58,681 nucleotides of DNA from positions 1 to 58,681 of the forward strand of contig JBHGBM010000028.1 in NCBI GenBank assembly GCA_041946965.1. The letters run 5' to 3'. Positions 35,137 to 42,975 of the stretch are shown piece after piece (positions within the stretch are counted from its first letter, which is position 1; every line of letters begins with the position of its first letter). Both the position numbers and the translations under genes were made by a program. Below the pieces are notes generated by a model, which was not told the DNA's origin, searched no databases, and saw nothing but the letters and a program-made list of their open reading frames with translations. Source of the DNA: JBHGBM01 sp041946965 (GTDB lineage Bacteria > Acidobacteriota > Terriglobia > Bryobacterales > Bryobacteraceae).

Positions 35137-36852
35137 TCAGCCGTTTGGGGCCGACGCTTTGCCGGGGGGCCGCAGGAAACCGTTTTCTGTCAGGTAGGCG
35201 ATCACCCGCGCCGCGTTTTCGGCGGGCTTCGTGGTGGCGGTCTGCAAGACGATCTCGGGGGCCAGCGGAGGCTCGTAGGGGTCGTCCACACCGGTGAATC
35301 CCTTAATCAGCCCGGCCCGCGCCCGGGCGTAGAAGCCCTTCACGTCGCGCTCCTCGCATACGCTCACGGGCGTATCGACGAAGATCTCGATAAAACTCCC
35401 CTGCGGCATCATGCTCCTCACCCGGTTGCGCGTGGCACGGTAGGGGCTGACGGCGGCCCCTATGGCGGCGCCGCCGTGCCGCACCACTTCGGAAGCCACG
35501 AAGCCGATGCGCAGGATGTTGGTATCGCGGTCTTCGCGGGAAAACCCCAGTCCTTTCGAAAGATGCGTGCGGACTACGTCTCCGTCCAGAACCGTGGCCT
35601 GGCGGCCGTGCTCCAGCAGCAAAACGCTGGCGATTTCGGCGATGGTGCTCTTGCCGGCCGAGGGCAGCCCCGTAAACCATAGGCAGAAGCCCTGCCTCCA
35701 CCTGGGCGGGTGCGCCGCGGCGAGGATCTCGGCCGTCTCCGGGCGCGTGAACCAGGCGGGCAGCGGCAGCGATTGCGCCAGGTACTTCTCCCGCACCTCC
35801 TCGGGCGAGATGTGCCGCGTGCGGGCGCCCTGCGGCAAACGGCGGACCTCTTCGTACCGGTCTTCGTCCTCCACGTACACCAACTCCTCGCACAGCTCTG
35901 CGCGCACGCCGATTTCCTGAGCGTGGCGCGAGATCAGTTCCCACGCGGAATTCGTCCCCGCGCCTGCGTGGCCGCGGCCCACCAGAAAGTGGCTGGCGCC
36001 GTAATTCCTGCGGATGATGGCGTGCCACAGGGCCTCCCTCGGACCGGCCATGCGGGTGGCCAGCGGCAACAGGCCCAGCAGGCAGCGGTCCTTAGGGTAG
36101 TAACCCTCGACCAGCGCCTTGTAAATGCGCACGCGCGTGTAGTGGTCCATATCGCCCGGCTTTGTGATTCCGGCCACCGGGTGGATCAGCAGCGTGGCGC
36201 CGGCCCGGGCGGCGGCCCGCCGGGTGGCTTCCTCTTCGGCGCGGTGCATCGGACCACCCGGCTGGAACGCCAACACGTTGGGGTTGTTCATGGACGCCAG
36301 CAACCGCCGGGTCTGGGCCGGGGTGCGCCGAAGCTCGGGAAAATCGACGTGCGCCGGAAGCGCGATCGCGCGCAGCGGTCCGCTAAGGCAGTAATGGCCC
36401 CACGCCTTCATCTCCGCCGCCAGGGGGTGCTCCTCGCCGCCGGACCCGCACAAAGCGGCGGTCTCGCGCGCCGGGTCACGCTCGAAGATCTCCTCCACCC
36501 GCATCCAGGCCAGCAGGTTGTTGGTCGAGTTGCGCAGCGCCAGCTCCGTGCCTTCCTTGATCGCCTCCAGACTGTCAACGGGGAGCGTTACCGGGACGGG
36601 AAACAGCAGCCCGTTCGCCAGCCGCATCTCATCGAGCACCCGTGAGTAATCCGCCGCACCGAGAAAGCGGTCTACGGGCGAGAAAGCCCCCACGGCCAGC
36701 AGTTCGAAGTCGCAGACGGAACGCGCCGAAAGCTGCACCGAACGCAACTCTCCGGCGCGGCGGGCCAACTCGTCTCGTTCCTCCCCGGCGACGAGCAGAT
36801 TCACCAAGCGGCCTCCGTACGGTGAGACCAGTTGCACAGAGCTTTCCGGCAT
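35137..36852 (-). CDS. PAPS-synthetase-like protein: degenerate ATP sulfurylase plus APS kinase
   Basis: This 571-residue protein has an ATP-sulfurylase-like part (1-375) and an intact APS kinase (about 385-571; P-loop GLPSAGKST at 395-403, DGDVVRTHL, and YEPPLAPE). In the sulfurylase part the canonical QTRNPxHRAH reads QPGGPMHRAE (197-206) and GRDHAG reads GRGHAG (292-297). The Arg/Asn of the first motif, the second His and the catalytic-loop Asp are therefore missing. The kinase can probably make PAPS from APS, but sulfate activation by the first domain is doubtful. The ATG at 36852 has AAGGA upstream. It faces the TIGR03437 gene across 13 bp. PAPS could feed sulfation of the cluster product, but no sulfotransferase was recognised here. 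Confidence 0.88.
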   Translation of the reverse strand: MPESSVQLVSPYGGRLVNLLVAGEERDELARRAGELRSVQLSARSVCDFELLAVGAFSPVDRFLGAADYSRVLDEMRLANGLLFPVPVTLPVDSLEAIKEGTELALRNSTNNLLAWMRVEEIFERDPARETAALCGSGGEEHPLAAEMKAWGHYCLSGPLRAIALPAHVDFPELRRTPAQTRRLLASMNNPNVLAFQPGGPMHRAEEEATRRAAARAGATLLIHPVAGITKPGDMDHYTRVRIYKALVEGYYPKDRCLLGLLPLATRMAGPREALWHAIIRRNYGASHFLVGRGHAGAGTNSAWELISRHAQEIGVRAELCEELVYVEDEDRYEEVRRLPQGARTRHISPEEVREKYLAQSLPLPAWFTRPETAEILAAAHPPRWRQGFCLWFTGLPSAGKSTIAEIASVLLLEHGRQATVLDGDVVRTHLSKGLGFSREDRDTNILRIGFVASEVVRHGGAAIGAAVSPYRATRNRVRSMMPQGSFIEIFVDTPVSVCEERDVKGFYARARAGLIKGFTGVDDPYEPPLAPEIVLQTATTKPAENAARVIAYLTENGFLRPPGKASAPNG

Positions 36853-37106
36853 AGCATCCTTTCCTGCGCGCGGCCGGAACCAACTTCCAGCCGGCGGACA
36901 AGACCACACCGATACCGAGCCGCGGACACCGGACGAGCAATCGCGAGGCCAAATAACTTCCTTACCCCACCCTGGGAACCGATGCGATGGCGACGACCGG
37001 CACACTGGCTCCACAGCCGATGGCCGACAGCGAAGAATGGAAGAAGACCCCACCCCTTCCCGATATCTCGACCGATACCCACGGGGAACCCAGGTGTGCT
37101 TCGGTT

Positions 37107-37135
37107 ATCTTACGGGCCATGTCCGCCCCTGTCAA
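37107..37135 (-). promoter_or_regulatory. Sigma70-type promoter for the PAPS-synthetase-like gene
   Basis: On the minus strand a perfect TTGACA (-35, 37130-37135) is followed after 17 bp by TAAGAT (-10, 37107-37112). The start codon lies about 250 nt further on, giving a long untranslated leader. Confidence 0.6.
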
Positions 37136-37242
37136 GGGCAGCCGCAGTAAAAGGATATTGCAGATCACTTCTATCCGGGTGATCGCGCATGACCTTCTGC
37201 GCTTCGGGGATGCTATGCCGCCACGGTATTTATGCGGTCCCG

Positions 37243-37259
37243 GAAATTCCCGAAATTTC
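37243..37259. repeat. AT-rich inverted repeat, possible operator
   Basis: GAAATT (37243-37248) and AATTTC (37254-37259) are separated by 5 bp in otherwise GC-rich DNA, about 140 bp before the PEP-CTERM start. It could be a regulator site; there is no other support. Confidence 0.25.
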
Positions 37260-37397
37260 TCCCGAACTCCAAGTCCTTGGCTCTGAAACCGCACGATTCT
37301 TCGGAATTATCCGGTTGCAGCCCGTAATTTCAACATTGGCAGGATTTGGCGCGCCACGTGCAAGGAGTTGTGGACAATTTAACAGCATGGAGGATCC

Positions 37398-38078
37398 GTG
37401 AAGGTACTGTACTCGGTTCTCTTTTGCATCCTGCTGGTGGCTGGTACGGCTGCGGCGGATACTCTGACCATCAATTTCCTGGACGGCAGCTCCGGCCTTG
37501 CGTTGGGCCCCAACGGCCCCCCCGGAGATCCCAGTAGCGGCTATTTCGACTTCTACTTCCTCGGGTCGCGGCTTTCACTGGACAGCTACAACGAAACCTC
37601 GGGGTACTACGGATCCCTTTACCGCTCATTCGCCGGTTTGGGGCTGAAGTCCTTCGACACCGATTGCGCTGGCGACCCGAATACGGAAGCCTGCGAAGTC
37701 AAAGTTCTCCCCAACGAGCACCTGTACTTCACCGCCTGGGATCCCGGTTGGTCCCTGGTGGAAGTAACCCTCGGGTCGTTGACGGGAAATGAGGTGGCGG
37801 AACTGGATATCGTGTCGGCTGCCGGGATCAGTCCGGTATATGCCACCGCCGCCGCCGGATTCCTGCTCGGCGGTCCCGTGCCGTTCGACTACTTGGACCT
37901 CTATACTCCCGCCCGTTACGTGGACGAATTGGGACAAGAGAAGCCCAATGAGTGGGGCGCCGGCTTTACGGTGGCCAGCCTCAGGCTGGAGTACACTCCC
38001 GTCCCGGAACCTGGGGCGATCGCCCTGTTGTTGAGCAGCCTGGGGTTGTTGGCGTTGGGCCGGCTCAGGAAGCGTTGA
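37398..38078 (+). CDS. PEP-CTERM secreted protein
   Basis: This 226-residue protein has a clear signal peptide (MKVLYSVLFCILLVAGTAAA), a middle without a recognised domain and a C-terminal PVPEPGAIALLLSSLGLLALGR ending in RKR, which is a full PEP-CTERM signal. The GTG start is chosen because GGAGG lies 4-5 nt upstream and the signal peptide begins there. Proteins of this class are anchored and processed by exosortase and are often linked to exopolysaccharide or flocs. The exosortase itself is not in the window. It stands 50 bp upstream of the ABC exporter genes. Confidence 0.88.
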   Translation: MKVLYSVLFCILLVAGTAAADTLTINFLDGSSGLALGPNGPPGDPSSGYFDFYFLGSRLSLDSYNETSGYYGSLYRSFAGLGLKSFDTDCAGDPNTEACEVKVLPNEHLYFTAWDPGWSLVEVTLGSLTGNEVAELDIVSAAGISPVYATAAAGFLLGGPVPFDYLDLYTPARYVDELGQEKPNEWGAGFTVASLRLEYTPVPEPGAIALLLSSLGLLALGRLRKR

Positions 38079-38128
38079 CCGCGCCCGGTCGAACCCGTCC
38101 GCCGGCGCCGGGAGCCGGGGAATAGTCC

Positions 38129-39133
38129 ATGCAGGCGGCGATACGGACGGAACATCTCACGCGGAGGTTCGGGAAGTTCGTCGCTGTCAACCAGGTTTCC
38201 TTCCAACTTCAGCAAGGCTTGAACCTGGGGCTGCTGGGACCCAACGGAGCCGGAAAATCCACGCTGATCCGGCTCCTCACCACTCTCCTCACACCCACCG
38301 GAGGACGCGCCGAAGTCTGGGGGCACGACGTGGTGAAGCAAGCCGCCAAGGTCCGGCGCGCCATTGGCGTCGTTGCTCAGGCCGCCACCTCCGATCTGGA
38401 CCTCACCGCGGCGGAGAACCTGTACTTCTTCGGCGGCCTCTACAGTCTTCCTTACAGAGGGCGCGGGGCTGTGGTCGAGGCCCTGCTGTCCTCCGTGGAC
38501 CTCCTGCAATGGCGCGATAAGAAAGTCGGAACCTTTTCCGGCGGCATGCGGCGGCGGCTGGAGGTGGCCCGGAGCCTGGTGCACCGTCCCCAAGTGCTCT
38601 TCCTGGACGAGCCTACCACGGGGCTGGACCCGGCCTCCCGTCTCGCCATGTGGGACATGCTGCGGCGCGTCAAGGCCGAATGGCAACTTACTGTCCTGCT
38701 TACCACCCACTACATGGAGGAGGCGGACAAGCTGTGCGATATCGTGGCCGTCTTCGATCACGGCGGGATCGTGGCCATGGGCCCCCCCGAGCAACTGAAG
38801 GCCGCCATGCCGGGCACGCGCAAGATCACCCTCTCCATCACGAATTCGCCGCCGGATCTGCGGAGCGCGCTGGGCGGTCTGAGCGGCGTGACCGGCCTGG
38901 AAACCCGGGATGGGGCCTGGCAGCTCGAGAGTGCGGACTCGCAAGCGACCGCCGAGGCGGTCTTCGGCTTGGCGCGTGAGCGCGGCTTGACTATCAACTC
39001 GCTCGCCATAGAGCAGCGCACACTCGAGGACGTGTTCATCCACTACACCGGGCGCGGGCTCCGCGATTCGGTGGATAACCAGCAGCGCGACAAGGTGGTG
39101 TACCTCTACCAAAGGGGGCCTAGGCAGCCATGA
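38129..39133 (+). CDS. ABC exporter ATPase (DrrA-like)
   Basis: This 334-residue ATPase has Walker A GPNGAGKST (37-45), signature FSGGMRRR (about 136), Walker B VLFLDEPTTGLD (about 156-167) and the switch His in TTHYMEEA. The C-terminal 100 residues form the DrrA/CcmA-type extension. It overlaps the permease gene by ATGA. DrrAB-type pairs export polyketide drugs, polysaccharides and lipids, so this pair is the best export candidate for the cluster product. Confidence 0.93.
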   Translation: MQAAIRTEHLTRRFGKFVAVNQVSFQLQQGLNLGLLGPNGAGKSTLIRLLTTLLTPTGGRAEVWGHDVVKQAAKVRRAIGVVAQAATSDLDLTAAENLYFFGGLYSLPYRGRGAVVEALLSSVDLLQWRDKKVGTFSGGMRRRLEVARSLVHRPQVLFLDEPTTGLDPASRLAMWDMLRRVKAEWQLTVLLTTHYMEEADKLCDIVAVFDHGGIVAMGPPEQLKAAMPGTRKITLSITNSPPDLRSALGGLSGVTGLETRDGAWQLESADSQATAEAVFGLARERGLTINSLAIEQRTLEDVFIHYTGRGLRDSVDNQQRDKVVYLYQRGPRQP

Positions 39134-40242
39134 AACCGACTTTAGCGATCATTGTCCGCGACCTGCGCAAGTTCTTTCGCAATCCCGCGTTGATCGTCAC
39201 TTCCCTGGTGCTGCCGCTAGTGCAACTCATCATCATCGGCAACGCTTTCGGCGGCAAAGTACGCAATGTCCCGGTCGGCCTGGTGGATCTCGATCACGGC
39301 AGCGAGGCCCTGGTGCTGCGGCAGCGCTTTCAGGCCATCGACGCCAACGCCGGCACCTTCCGCATCACCGCCGAGACTCCGCCCGACCGGGCCCTGGAAG
39401 CGGTGAGGCGGGGCGAGATCGCCGCCGCCATCGTGGTGCCCGAGGATTATTCGCGCAGCGTGAAACAGCGCATGCGGCCGAAAGTCGGCTTGGTGGTGGA
39501 TAATACCGACCCATTCGTGGTCACCACCGTGACGGAGAAGATGGCTGAAGTCGTCGAGTCCGTGAACGCCCCCGACCTCGCGCCGCGGCAGCCAAGCGCC
39601 GCTTCCCTGGACGTGGTCGAGATCTATCCTTACATCGAATACATCCAATACTTGCTTCCGGGGTCGATCACCCTGGCGATCGCGGCGGCCTGCCTGCTCG
39701 GCGGTGGGTTGCTGTACATAGACGACAAAATGCGCGGCATCCACGAGGGCTACCTCTCGACTCCAATCACTAGGATCCAACTGACACTCGGCATGATTAT
39801 CGCGGGCACCGTCAAGGCCGGAATCGTGGGGATGATCGTGGTGCTTGCCGGAGCGTTACTGGCGGGCATCGGCGGCGTGTTCCAGCCCCGCATCCTGCTG
39901 CTGCTCTGCGCACTCGTCCTGCTCACCGCCTTCGCCCTGATTTCGATGATCTCCGCGCTGGTGGTGCGGGTTAAGGACGCCGCCGCGCCTCGGGCCACTT
40001 TCGGCATCCTGAGCACACTGCTGTTCTTCCCCAGCGGCGCCATGTATCCTATCTCCGGTTTTCCCGAGTGGCTCAAGGCCGTAGCGGTGGTGGACCCGTA
40101 CACTTACTCGGTCCACGGGTTCCGTTCCATTCTTCTGAAGGGCGTCGGCCTGCAAGCCATTCAAACCGACGTTCTGGCGCTGTTCGTGTTTTCGATCGTG
40201 TTCCTGGTTGGGGTTTTCCTTTTGTTCCCCAGACACCTGTAA
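39130..40242 (+). CDS. ABC-2 type permease
   Basis: This 370-residue membrane protein has one N-terminal transmembrane helix (PALIVTSLVLPLVQLIIIGNAF), a large extracytoplasmic loop of about 140 residues and five further helices ending at LFVFSIVFLVGVFLLF. This is the ABC2_membrane_3 / YhhJ-YbhR layout. Relatives of this shape often work with an HlyD-family adaptor such as YbhG; the only HlyD protein in the window is at 2074-3312. It is coupled to the ATPase and followed by a phosphodiesterase-like gene 13 bp later. Confidence 0.9.
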   Translation: MKPTLAIIVRDLRKFFRNPALIVTSLVLPLVQLIIIGNAFGGKVRNVPVGLVDLDHGSEALVLRQRFQAIDANAGTFRITAETPPDRALEAVRRGEIAAAIVVPEDYSRSVKQRMRPKVGLVVDNTDPFVVTTVTEKMAEVVESVNAPDLAPRQPSAASLDVVEIYPYIEYIQYLLPGSITLAIAAACLLGGGLLYIDDKMRGIHEGYLSTPITRIQLTLGMIIAGTVKAGIVGMIVVLAGALLAGIGGVFQPRILLLLCALVLLTAFALISMISALVVRVKDAAAPRATFGILSTLLFFPSGAMYPISGFPEWLKAVAVVDPYTYSVHGFRSILLKGVGLQAIQTDVLALFVFSIVFLVGVFLLFPRHL

Positions 40243-40255
40243 GTGAGGAGAGACG

Positions 40256-41638
40256 ATGCGGGTTTTCGTAATCGGTCTTGACTGCGCAGCGCCGGAGATT
40301 CTGTTCGGCCGCGACGACCTGCCCAATATCCGGGCTTTGATGGAAAGGGGCTGCTACGGGCGGCTGGAGACGGTGGTTCCGCCCATCACTGTCCCCGCGT
40401 GGATGTGCATGGCGACCAGCCAGGACCCGGGCTCGCTCGGCGTCTACGGCTTCCGTAACCGCAAAGATTACAGTTATGACGGGCTCGGGGTGGTGAACTC
40501 GCAGTCGTTCACCGCGCCCGCCATCTGGGACGCCTTCAACCGCCGCAGCTTGCCCGTGGCCGTCGTCAGCGTGCCTCCCGGCTATCCGCCGCGTCAGGTT
40601 CAAGGTGTCAGCATCGGCTGCTTCCTGACCCCGGATACTACCCGCAACGAGTACACCTGCCCGGCTTCCCTGGCGCACGACATCGAGCGGCTGGTAGGCG
40701 ATTACCCGCTCGACGTGAAGGGCTTCCGCACGGATAAAAAGGAATGGCTGCGTGACGAGATCTTCGCCATGAGCCGGAAGCACTTCCAGGTGATCCGGTA
40801 TTTGCTGGCCACGGTGGATTGGGAGTACTTCCAGTTCGTGGAAATCGGGCTCGATCGCATCCACCACGGCTTCTGGAAGTTCTACGATCCGGCCCACCGC
40901 CAGTACGTGCCAGGCAGCCCGTACGGTTCCGTCATCCCGGATTATTACCGCCACCTGGACGAGGAGATAGGCAGCCTGCTGGAAATCCTGGACGACGACA
41001 CGGCCGTGCTGGTGGTTTCCGACCACGGCGCGCAAAGGCTGGAAGGCGGCTTCTGCGTCAACGAGTGGCTACGCCGCGAAGGCCTGCTGGCGCTCAAGCA
41101 GGAACCTGCCGGCCCCACGCCCTTCTCGCCCGCCCTGGTGGACTGGTCTCACACGAAGGTGTGGAGCGAAGGCGGCTACTACGCCCGTGTGTTCTTCAAC
41201 GTGGAAGGCCGCGAGCCCAACGGCGCCATTCCCGCCGCCTCTTACGAAAGCTTCCTGGCGGAGATGGAGGCCCGCTTCCGCGGTCTGCCGGACGATCGCG
41301 GGGAGCCCATGGGCACGCTCGTGTACCGCCCGCGCGATATCTACCGTGAAGTCCGCAACGTGCCGCCCGACCTGATCGTGCACTTCGGCGGGCTCTACTG
41401 GCGCTCCATCGGCGGCGTGGGCTATGGTTCGCTGTATCTTCAGGAGAACGACACCGGGCCCGACGACTGCAACCACGCGCAGTTCGGGTCCTTCCTGCTC
41501 TCCGTCCCGAATCTCCCGCTCCGGGGAGAGCTCCAGGGCATGCACGTTCTGGATGTGGCGCCGACTTTGCTGGACATCGCCGGGTTGGGTCCTTTACCAT
41601 GCATGCAGGGGAAAAGCCTGTTGGCGCGCCGTGGGTGA
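40256..41638 (+). CDS. Cytosolic alkaline-phosphatase-superfamily phosphodiesterase-like enzyme
   Basis: This 460-residue protein begins VFVIGLDCAAPE (metal-binding Asp). The nucleophile is predicted as Thr45 in PPITVPAWM, and VSDHGAQ supplies metal ligands. The C-terminus ends in LDVAPTLLDIAGL, a common closing motif of this superfamily. There is no signal peptide. It resembles the protein at 8480-10090 in length, N-terminus and Thr-x-Pro-Ala-Trp nucleophile motif. It has GAGGAG upstream and lies between the ABC exporter and the glycosyltransferases. Transfer or removal of a phosphate-containing group on a lipid or sugar is plausible. Confidence 0.83.
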   Translation: MRVFVIGLDCAAPEILFGRDDLPNIRALMERGCYGRLETVVPPITVPAWMCMATSQDPGSLGVYGFRNRKDYSYDGLGVVNSQSFTAPAIWDAFNRRSLPVAVVSVPPGYPPRQVQGVSIGCFLTPDTTRNEYTCPASLAHDIERLVGDYPLDVKGFRTDKKEWLRDEIFAMSRKHFQVIRYLLATVDWEYFQFVEIGLDRIHHGFWKFYDPAHRQYVPGSPYGSVIPDYYRHLDEEIGSLLEILDDDTAVLVVSDHGAQRLEGGFCVNEWLRREGLLALKQEPAGPTPFSPALVDWSHTKVWSEGGYYARVFFNVEGREPNGAIPAASYESFLAEMEARFRGLPDDRGEPMGTLVYRPRDIYREVRNVPPDLIVHFGGLYWRSIGGVGYGSLYLQENDTGPDDCNHAQFGSFLLSVPNLPLRGELQGMHVLDVAPTLLDIAGLGPLPCMQGKSLLARRG

Positions 41639-41670
41639 CCGGCGGCCCCATCTGAATTCGGAGAGCCCCG

Positions 41671-42975
41671 GTGAGCAGGTTTTTGTTTACCGTCTGGCCC
41701 CTTGCCGGACACATCCATCCCAATCTGGCGATCGCCGCCGAGTTGCGTAAGCTGGGTCATACGCCCGCGTTCTTCACTGGGTCCAAGGCGCGGGCCGCCG
41801 TGGAGAATGCCGGCTTCCAATTGTTTCCGTTCGACAAACTCGATGAAGGCATCCTTGATCGCCTGGTGCTCGGCGCCGAGGGCATTCTCTCCTCCACCGG
41901 CCGCCCTTTCCGCTTGCGCAACCAGTGGCGCGACTGGGTGCTCGGCACCGTGCCGCAGCAGATCGAAGACCTCAACACAATTCTGGATGCCTGGCAGCCG
42001 GACGCGATCGTCTGCGATCCCACCATGTGGGCGCCTTTCCTGGTGCTGCACGAGAAGCGGCGCGTGCCGGTAGCCGTTTTTTCGCTCGTCCCGGCGTGCC
42101 ACCTTTCGGGGGCGGGCGGGCCGGTGCTCGGCTTCGCCCTGCCCAAACCTCGCAACCGCCTGGAAAGGGCTCGTACCGAACTTCTGCGCAAGCTCTCCTA
42201 CCTGTTTCTGACGCCGGTCCGCCGGCAGGCGAACGGCATGAGGGAGCGCCACGGCCTGCCCGCGCTCCGATGCTCCGTGACCGACCATGCCGGCCGCATG
42301 CCGCTGTACCTGGTACCCGGCAGCCCCGAATTCGACTATCACCGGAGGGGGCTCCCTGAGTCGGTCCACTACGTCGGCTGCTGTTCGTGGACTCCCGCCG
42401 CGAGCGAAGGGCTGCCGGGGTGGATCGACAACCTGCCACCGGAACAGCCGCTGGTTTACGCGAGCGAAGGCACCATTCAGCTCGACCCGCGCCTCCTCCG
42501 GACTGTGGCGCAAGGGCTCGCGAACCTGCCCATCCAGGTGATCCTGACTACCGGCCGCCACCGCACCCCCGCCTCGATGGACCTGGGCCCGCGGCCGCTG
42601 GCCCCCAACATCCACGCGGTGCAATGGGTGCCGCTGACCCCGCTGCTGCCCCGCCTAAGCGCCGTGGTGACCATCGGCGGCCCGAGCACGCTCATGCCGT
42701 GCCTGGAACGGGGAGTGCCCGTTGTGATCGTGCCGTTCAACTGGGATCACCCGGAGACCGCCTGGCGCATCTCTGAGAGCGGCTGCGGCATCCGGCTGAC
42801 GCCGCGCGAGTGCGTCCCGTCGCGCATGCGCGAGGCAGTGATGCGGGTCCTTTCCGAACCTGGTTACCGGGCCGGCGCCCGGCGGATCGCGGAGAGCCTG
42901 GAAAGGTGCGGTGGCGCGCCCCGGGCAGCCCAACTGCTCGCCGCCATGGCGCGGGAGGGCGCGGCGTTTGCCTGA
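41671..42975 (+). CDS. GT1-type (MGT-like) glycosyltransferase A
   Basis: This 434-residue protein has the GT-B fold of UDP-glycosyl/macrolide glycosyltransferases. The N-terminal FTVWPLAGHIHP holds the likely catalytic His14. The donor-binding motif reads VTIGGPSTLMPCLERGVPVVIVPFNWDHPETA, with Ile335 where most family members have His (HGG). The start is GTG at 41671. The acceptor is probably a hydroxyl on the polyketide or lipid, inferred from position after the exporter and from the related gene that follows with overlap. Confidence 0.88.
   Translation: MSRFLFTVWPLAGHIHPNLAIAAELRKLGHTPAFFTGSKARAAVENAGFQLFPFDKLDEGILDRLVLGAEGILSSTGRPFRLRNQWRDWVLGTVPQQIEDLNTILDAWQPDAIVCDPTMWAPFLVLHEKRRVPVAVFSLVPACHLSGAGGPVLGFALPKPRNRLERARTELLRKLSYLFLTPVRRQANGMRERHGLPALRCSVTDHAGRMPLYLVPGSPEFDYHRRGLPESVHYVGCCSWTPAASEGLPGWIDNLPPEQPLVYASEGTIQLDPRLLRTVAQGLANLPIQVILTTGRHRTPASMDLGPRPLAPNIHAVQWVPLTPLLPRLSAVVTIGGPSTLMPCLERGVPVVIVPFNWDHPETAWRISESGCGIRLTPRECVPSRMREAVMRVLSEPGYRAGARRIAESLERCGGAPRAAQLLAAMAREGAAFA

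Larger units (their letters stand above)
36853..37397. promoter_or_regulatory. Divergent intergenic region (PAPS-synthetase-like / PEP-CTERM genes)
   Basis: This 545-bp gap has no convincing gene. It contains a good promoter for the minus-strand gene (listed separately), which implies a leader of about 250 nt. It also contains an AT-centred inverted repeat near 37250. The nonamer ACCGATACC occurs twice (near 36909 and 37072). The long leader could be regulatory; I compared it with cobalamin and SAM riboswitch cores by eye and found no match. Confidence 0.5.

Noticed and set aside
36853..37106. A SAM or cobalamin riboswitch in the leader of the PAPS-synthetase-like gene.
   Set aside because: No conserved core of either class could be found by eye.
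37337..37350. A sigma54 promoter (TGGCAG...GGC) before the PEP-CTERM gene.
   Set aside because: The spacing between the GG and GC elements is one base short and the -12 element reads TGGC, not TTGC.
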